Shown here one piece after another: positions 59,101 to 64,000 of a stretch of 64,000 nucleotides of DNA. Every line of letters starts with the position of its first letter. Position 1 is the stretch's first letter. Made by a program: the position numbers and the translations under genes. The stretch is from Tribonema minus (lineage: Eukaryota > Sar > Xanthophyceae > Tribonematales > Tribonemataceae). Below the pieces are notes generated by a model. The model searched no databases and was not told the DNA's origin. It worked only from the letters and a program-made list of their open reading frames with translations. The stretch lies in assembly GCA_017506865.1 (NCBI GenBank), contig JAFCMP010000134.1, positions 124,001 to 188,000 of the forward strand, written 5' to 3'.

Positions 59101-62100
59101 GCATAATTGGTTCCGACTCCCACTATTGGTCTCACGCGGGCCGTTGACAGCTGCTGCTCTGCTGATAGGTGACAATTTGTCGTGTGGCATTGCTGCTTTC
59201 GTGTGTTGTACACGCAGGGGACAAGACCACCGCGCGTGAGCTTGCCCTCAAGGTGGGCGTGCCCTGTGTCCCTGGTGAGTTGTCACCATACTTATGTTCA
59301 AACATCTGATTGCCATCTCCTGCTGGTACAGCACGTGATGTGAGTTCTTGGAAGATAGACTTGTTGTACATGCAGGATAACCACGCTCGACTCATTCGTC
59401 CACAATGTACACCGAAACAGCTCGTAAGCTGGATAGGGAAAAAACAGAGGCTCATCATGGCGGCGTTTGCAACATGCAGTACCTCAGTGTGTTGTAGTAA
59501 TCACCAGGAAGGTGGTGCGATATATTGCTGCATGCAAGCAACTGGCAGCTGCTGATCTCATAGTATACACATACTGTGCGGCTTCTTCCCACACAGGCAC
59601 GCCTGGACCAGTGAACACCGTGGAGGAGGCCCGTGCTTTCATTGACTCGGGCGTTGGATATCCGGTTATTCTCAAGGCTGCACATGGGTAAGAAGCACAT
59701 CCCACGATACGTGTCAGCACCAGGCATATGCATCTGTTATCTCACATGCTGCAGGTCACATGTTTTGCAGCCTACAAAATGACGCCTTCTTTCTGCATTG
59801 TTGCCGGCAAAAGGGTGATTTGACTCTCCGATCCCACTTTCAAGGCACACACCTACGATCACGCACCTATGTTTCCAGTTCTTAAGACACGCACCTTTCA
59901 GCTCATGGCTCAAAAGGGGGGGGGGGTGGTTGTGTTCTGTATCACGCTTGTACTTGAGCACTGCTGTGTCTGTTGACTGCGGCAACAATACCATTCAAGT
60001 CATGGACATGCTCACCTTCACAAGAAGGGGTTTCACATCTGAGTGCATGTGTTCAACATCTTATGCAAGCATCTCACATCGCAATCTGCTTCGTCTGCTT
60101 GCCTTGGTTTTTGCAGTGGTGGTGGGCGTGGCATGCGTGTTGTTGAGAGCGCTGAAGTCCTGGAGGAGAACTTCAACCGTGCTACCTCGGAAGCCAAGGC
60201 CGCCTTTGGTAATGGTGCCGTCTTCATTGAGCGCTATGTCTACAAGCCACGCCACATTGAGGTGCAGATCCTTGGCGATGGCACTGGCAATATCGTGCAC
60301 CTCTACGACAGGTACGCATTTTGATGTTAAAAAGGTTGCTTCAAGTAGCACCATGTGAAGCATCCAAATTTCATGCTTATTTGGTGTTGTGTGGTATTTT
60401 TTTGTTCTCACATGCATTATGATCAGCTATACATACATATATATATTTGAAGTAGTATGCCTCAGAGTAGTAAATGCTTGCCCAATGTCATGAACAAATA
60501 TTCCTTGGCTGGTTTAGACAACAGCTTCTCACTTGTCGGCTCTTCCAACCCCTCAATCCGCATGTAACACGCAGGGACTGCTCCGTGCAGCGCCGCCACC
60601 AGAAGGTTGTGGAGACAGCCCCCGCCATGGGGCTTGACCCCAAGACACGCCAGGCCATGCTCAACGATGCCGTGCGTCTCACATCGCACGCGAAGTATCT
60701 AAACGCCGGCACTGTCGAGTTCCTGGTAGACAAGGAGGGCCGCTACTACTTCATTGAGGTCAACCCCCGCATCCAGGTAATGCATGGTTTATGACAGTAT
60801 GTGGTGGTGAGAGTCTACACTTTCGTTGAACTCCACACGCAAGAGCTCTGTGTGTACTCCTGCACTGGTTGCAAAGCAGTTAGGCCTGTAAACATCCAGG
60901 CTGACTTTGACTGGTGGTTTCCCCCCATAAGCTACACAACGCAAAGTTTTTGTGTCTAGCAACCACAAAGCATCCCCCAATAGGAGCTGAGGCCACCTGG
61001 ACCTGAATGCATAGAATTGTGTTCAGTGGCGTGTCGACAATACTTCCAATTACAATGCAAGTCAAGGCTCTCCTGTTTTGGATGTGGTCAGTCACTTGCA
61101 CCTCAAAGATGCAGCAAAGTGCAGAAATGTAGGTTTCTGAACAGGGTGTTTCATCTTGCAAGAATCGCTGCGCAGTCATCCATCCAGGCATGAGCCACAG
61201 CTGCCAAGGCTGCATGACAAATTTGTCACCATGCATCAGTGGCCACTATAAGCTATGTCCTCAAGATAACAGCGCTGCAATGCAGGTGACATTATGATCC
61301 AAATGTGTAAGCCTTGACTCGGCGCCTGCTTGCAAGCTACAGGTTGTTTTGCTGCGTGCATGTGTGTGTCTGCAAGTTACGGGTTGTTTGACTACCTAGG
61401 TGCATGCGGGAAAGACAACATGTATGGAGGTTGTGACACACTCTGATCAATACTTCATCTCTTTGTCTCCACGCTGCCTCATGCGCCGACATTACTGTCT
61501 GTCATAGGTGGAGCACACTGTGACGGAGGTGGTAACTGGAGTGGACCTCGTGCAGAGCCAGTTCCGCATTGCTTCTGGTGCCAAGCTGTCAGACCTCAAC
61601 CTCACTCAAGACAATGTCAGCGTGCGCGGAGTTGCCATGCAGTGCCGTGTCACCACAGAAGACCCATCGCGCGACTTCAAGCCTGACACTGGTACCATTG
61701 AGGTCTTCCGCTCCACCGGCGGCATGGGGATCCGGATTGTGAGTCATGCGCTTGAAGCGAGTCCTACTTACATTTGCCCACTTGAGCAGCTGGTGATAGC
61801 TTTATCATTATTTCATGTCCTACAGAATGGCAGCTGGCGGCAGCTGTGCGAGAAGACTTGCATCAAAACTGCAGCTTGCTGATCATCATTAACTGTAGTG
61901 CAGGCCTTGAATACAAACATTCGTTAGAGTTGCTTGGCAACGTAAAACCGGCCTGTCTGTTGCAAGCGCAGACGTGTCTGAGCTAAAACAATGCGATCAG
62001 GTTAGGCTTTGACTACTGCTTCAGAGTATGAATTGTCGATCACCGTGTTCATTTGCAGTGCCGCCACTTGAGTGTTACCGGGCAAACATATTGAGCGTTA

Positions 62101-63565
62101 CCGGGCAAACATATCTCAATAGCATGGTTTGGTCTGGTTGCAATTTCAGCAACACACCTAATTGCCTGCTTGCTTTTTGTTGCATCTTTGTACAGGACGA
62201 TGGGCCTGGCTTTCAGGGGCCGTCATTACCCCCTTCTACGACTCCCTGCTGATGAAGGTCACTGCGCATGCCATGACCCGCAGAGACTGCGCTGCCAAGC
62301 TGAGCCGTGCACTGCGCGAGCTCAGGGTCCGTGGTGTGTCACTCAACAAGGTAAGGTGCTGCGAGGTGTCACACAAAGGGCTTTGCATAGTGCATCGCTA
62401 AATTCTGTGTGTGGCATGTGTTGCAGTCTACAGTCACTGTTTGCCTTTTCATTCTGCTTGGTTTGATGACGTCTTTGTTGAAACGTCATGAGCAGACAGT
62501 GTTGACCACCGCAGAGCACAGTGACATTTCATCACATCTCAGCATCAGGCATGTCCACCACAGTTCTTTTTCACCTTTTCGTGTCAATCACTGTTTCCTG
62601 GTCCAACATGGTGCTGCAACGTTCAGTATGTCACCGCCCTTGACACTGTTCCTGTCCTGATTGGTTGTCTGCTTGTCCACAGCCCTTCCTCCTGGGCGTC
62701 CTGGACCACCCTGACTTTGTCGACGGTACAGTGGACACCTCATTCATCGCCGAGAACCCGCAGCTGCTGGAGCCAATGCACGTCGCCAACCGTGGCTCCA
62801 AGCTGCTCACATACATCAGCAACGTGATCGTGAATGGCCCTCCGAAGGCACTGGGTGCTGTTGGTGCGCCTCCCAGCCCAGTTGACCCACAAATTCCCAC
62901 CCTGCCAGCGCCAGCCAAGAAGCAGGGGCCTAGCCTGAGGGAGACATACGTCAACAAGGGCCCTGCGGCATTTGCCAAGGCCGTGCGTGACAACAAAGGC
63001 CTGCTCATCACGGTGAGTTGGGACCGTAAACGAGCATGTACACCATGATGTGAGGGTGTTTGCAGTGACAAACAAGTCTGGGTCCTCGCCATCAACAAAT
63101 TCGCCTTCCTTATGTGTGTTCAATCCGCCTAACATAGAGGCCCGAACAGGGAGCAGCATACCCTGTGAAGTAAACAGAAGGTTGTGAAACGGTGCATTGA
63201 TGCATGATTACATGGTAAAATGTGTTCTTGCCATGTAGAGAGCCACAAATATGACGTGATATTTCAACTCTGTCAGATGGTTTAGAGCTGGCGATGCACT
63301 CACCGAGGAGAACATCACGATGCCGACATCAATTCAAACATTGTAAACAGCCCATTGCCATTGAACACAAGCGGAACTAATAAACCCTCACATGTCTGTC
63401 TGCGCTTGCCAGGACACCACGTGGCGTGATGCCCACCAGAGCCTGCTGGCCACACGCATGCGCACCGTTGACATGCTCAACATCGCCCCCCGCCACCGCC
63501 ACTGCCCTGGCCAATGCCTACAGTCTGGAGTGCTGGGGTGGCGCCACTTTTGATGTGTCCATGAG
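56135..63565 (+). CDS. Pyruvate carboxylase, 3' end beyond the window
   Basis: Exons: 56135-56239, 56646-56681, 57136-57224, 57651-57804, 58667-58727, 59218-59274, 59597-59687, 60117-60311, 60575-60776, 61508-61738, 62196-62350, 62683-63012 and 63413-63565. Residues 1-35 are Arg/Ala/Ser-rich without acids, a mitochondrial presequence. Then comes the biotin carboxylase domain: [33 protein letters not shown], the ATP-grasp region with [20 protein letters not shown], and [20 protein letters not shown]. After a linker, the carboxyltransferase domain begins ([32 protein letters not shown]). The enzyme makes oxaloacetate from pyruvate and bicarbonate with ATP and biotin. Exon 11 is one base short at a G run (62216-62219) and exon 13 has one base too many at a C run (63486-63491). 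The rest of the carboxyltransferase domain and the biotin domain lie outside the window. Confidence 0.88.
57830..58350. mobile_element. hAT-like MITE in intron 4 of pyruvate carboxylase
   Basis: The 521-bp segment has inverted ends of 15 bases, CAGGGTTCCCGGCTA on the left and its exact reverse complement on the right. It is flanked by TGCATGGG and TGTATGGG, an 8-bp target duplication with one mismatch. CAGGG ends and 8-bp duplications are typical of hAT transposons. There is no transposase frame, so it is non-autonomous. Confidence 0.75.
58071..58124 (+). repeat. Interstitial telomere-like repeats
   Basis: Three TTAGGG units (58071-58088), variants (GGTTAGAGCTAGAG), and two more units near 58112-58124. 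They lie inside the MITE, within an intron. Confidence 0.85.
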
Positions 63566-64000
63566 GTATGTACTGCTGCCGTACATGCCGATTATGCAGC
63601 TTGTTGATGTTGTGCAGCAGTGAGTTGATGATGATGTAGATGCCAGAAACCTCTATGAGCCATGGCTGCTTTGCTACCATGGGGCACCGAGGTGTGCTCC
63701 GCACTAGTGTTTCATTCTTGCGTAATGATCACTTTGGAAACCGCTCACTCCCAACGAACGTGATGGATGTGGAAGCGCTCTACCACAGTAAATACATGAA
63801 GGACAATGCCCCATGTATATATCGACATGTCACATGGAAGATGTGTGTAGCATCTCATGACACAACTCAACCACTGTACCCCCCTTGAGTGTATTGGTGT
63901 AACTGAGGCACCATGCCGCTGTCTCTCACAGGATTGCGTGCACACAGTACTAGTTGCTGTTTGCAGTGTGTGCGTGCAGCACAAGCAGGGTGTGCATATA
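63566..64000 (+). other. Intron of pyruvate carboxylase, running out of the window
   Basis: Starts with the donor after the exon ending ATGAG|GTATGT. No further exon is visible before the window ends. Confidence 0.7.

Overview
The window looks like nuclear DNA of a photosynthetic stramenopile (ochrophyte alga). This is inferred from the sequence. Genes are cut by many GT-AG introns of about 100 to 1900 bases. Three proteins start with a signal peptide. In two of them (4409 and 29271) the signal peptide runs into a plastid-import junction with Phe after Ala (VQA/FLP and SAAA/FHL), which is typical of algae with a complex red-derived plastid. There are also eukaryote-only genes: the SNARE Vti1, a twin-CX9C protein, a rhomboid/UBA membrane protein and a mitochondrial-type pyruvate carboxylase. 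TTAGGG repeats are present. I cannot name the species.

Layout. 1-3.7 kb: 3' part of a Gln/His-rich protein gene with an exact 180-bp internal duplication. 4.4-6.9 kb: plastid-targeted P-loop ATPase. 6.9-9.1 kb: no gene seen. 9.1-13.0 kb (-): one 1312-residue coiled-coil, Ala-rich ORF. 13.2-19.5 kb (+), divergent from it: an unusual fusion of plastid presequence, twin-Arg signal, EF-hand, four GxGY repeats and a phosphate-carrier-like SLC25 domain. 20.7-23.2 kb (+): VTI1. 23.4-24.0 kb (-): membrane-anchored twin-CX9C protein. 25.5-29.3 kb (-): plastid RelA/SpoT homologue with a decayed HD domain. 31.4-33.0 kb (-): rhomboid-like/UBA protein. 34.2-48.1 kb (-): three genes in a row, namely a phosphoribosyltransferase-fold fusion with duplicated exons, a small Rad51-N-domain-like protein and an Ala-rich coiled-coil protein. 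48.7-55 kb: repeat-rich stretch with orphan exons, a broken ORF, a dispersed repeat and a minisatellite. 55.2-55.8 kb (-): intronless DUF2064-type nucleotidyltransferase-like gene. 56.1 kb to the window end (+): pyruvate carboxylase, cut off by the window, with a hAT-like MITE in an intron and two single-base frame breaks at homopolymers.

Gene models were built by hand from splice motifs, reading phase and family similarity. Where exon phases close exactly over the whole gene (ATPase, SLC25 fusion, VTI1, RSH, UBA protein, PRT fusion) the model is firm. Several genes serve the plastid (ATPase, SLC25 fusion, RSH), but genes next to each other here do not form one pathway. The strongest candidate for something undescribed is the EF-hand/GxGY/SLC25 fusion.
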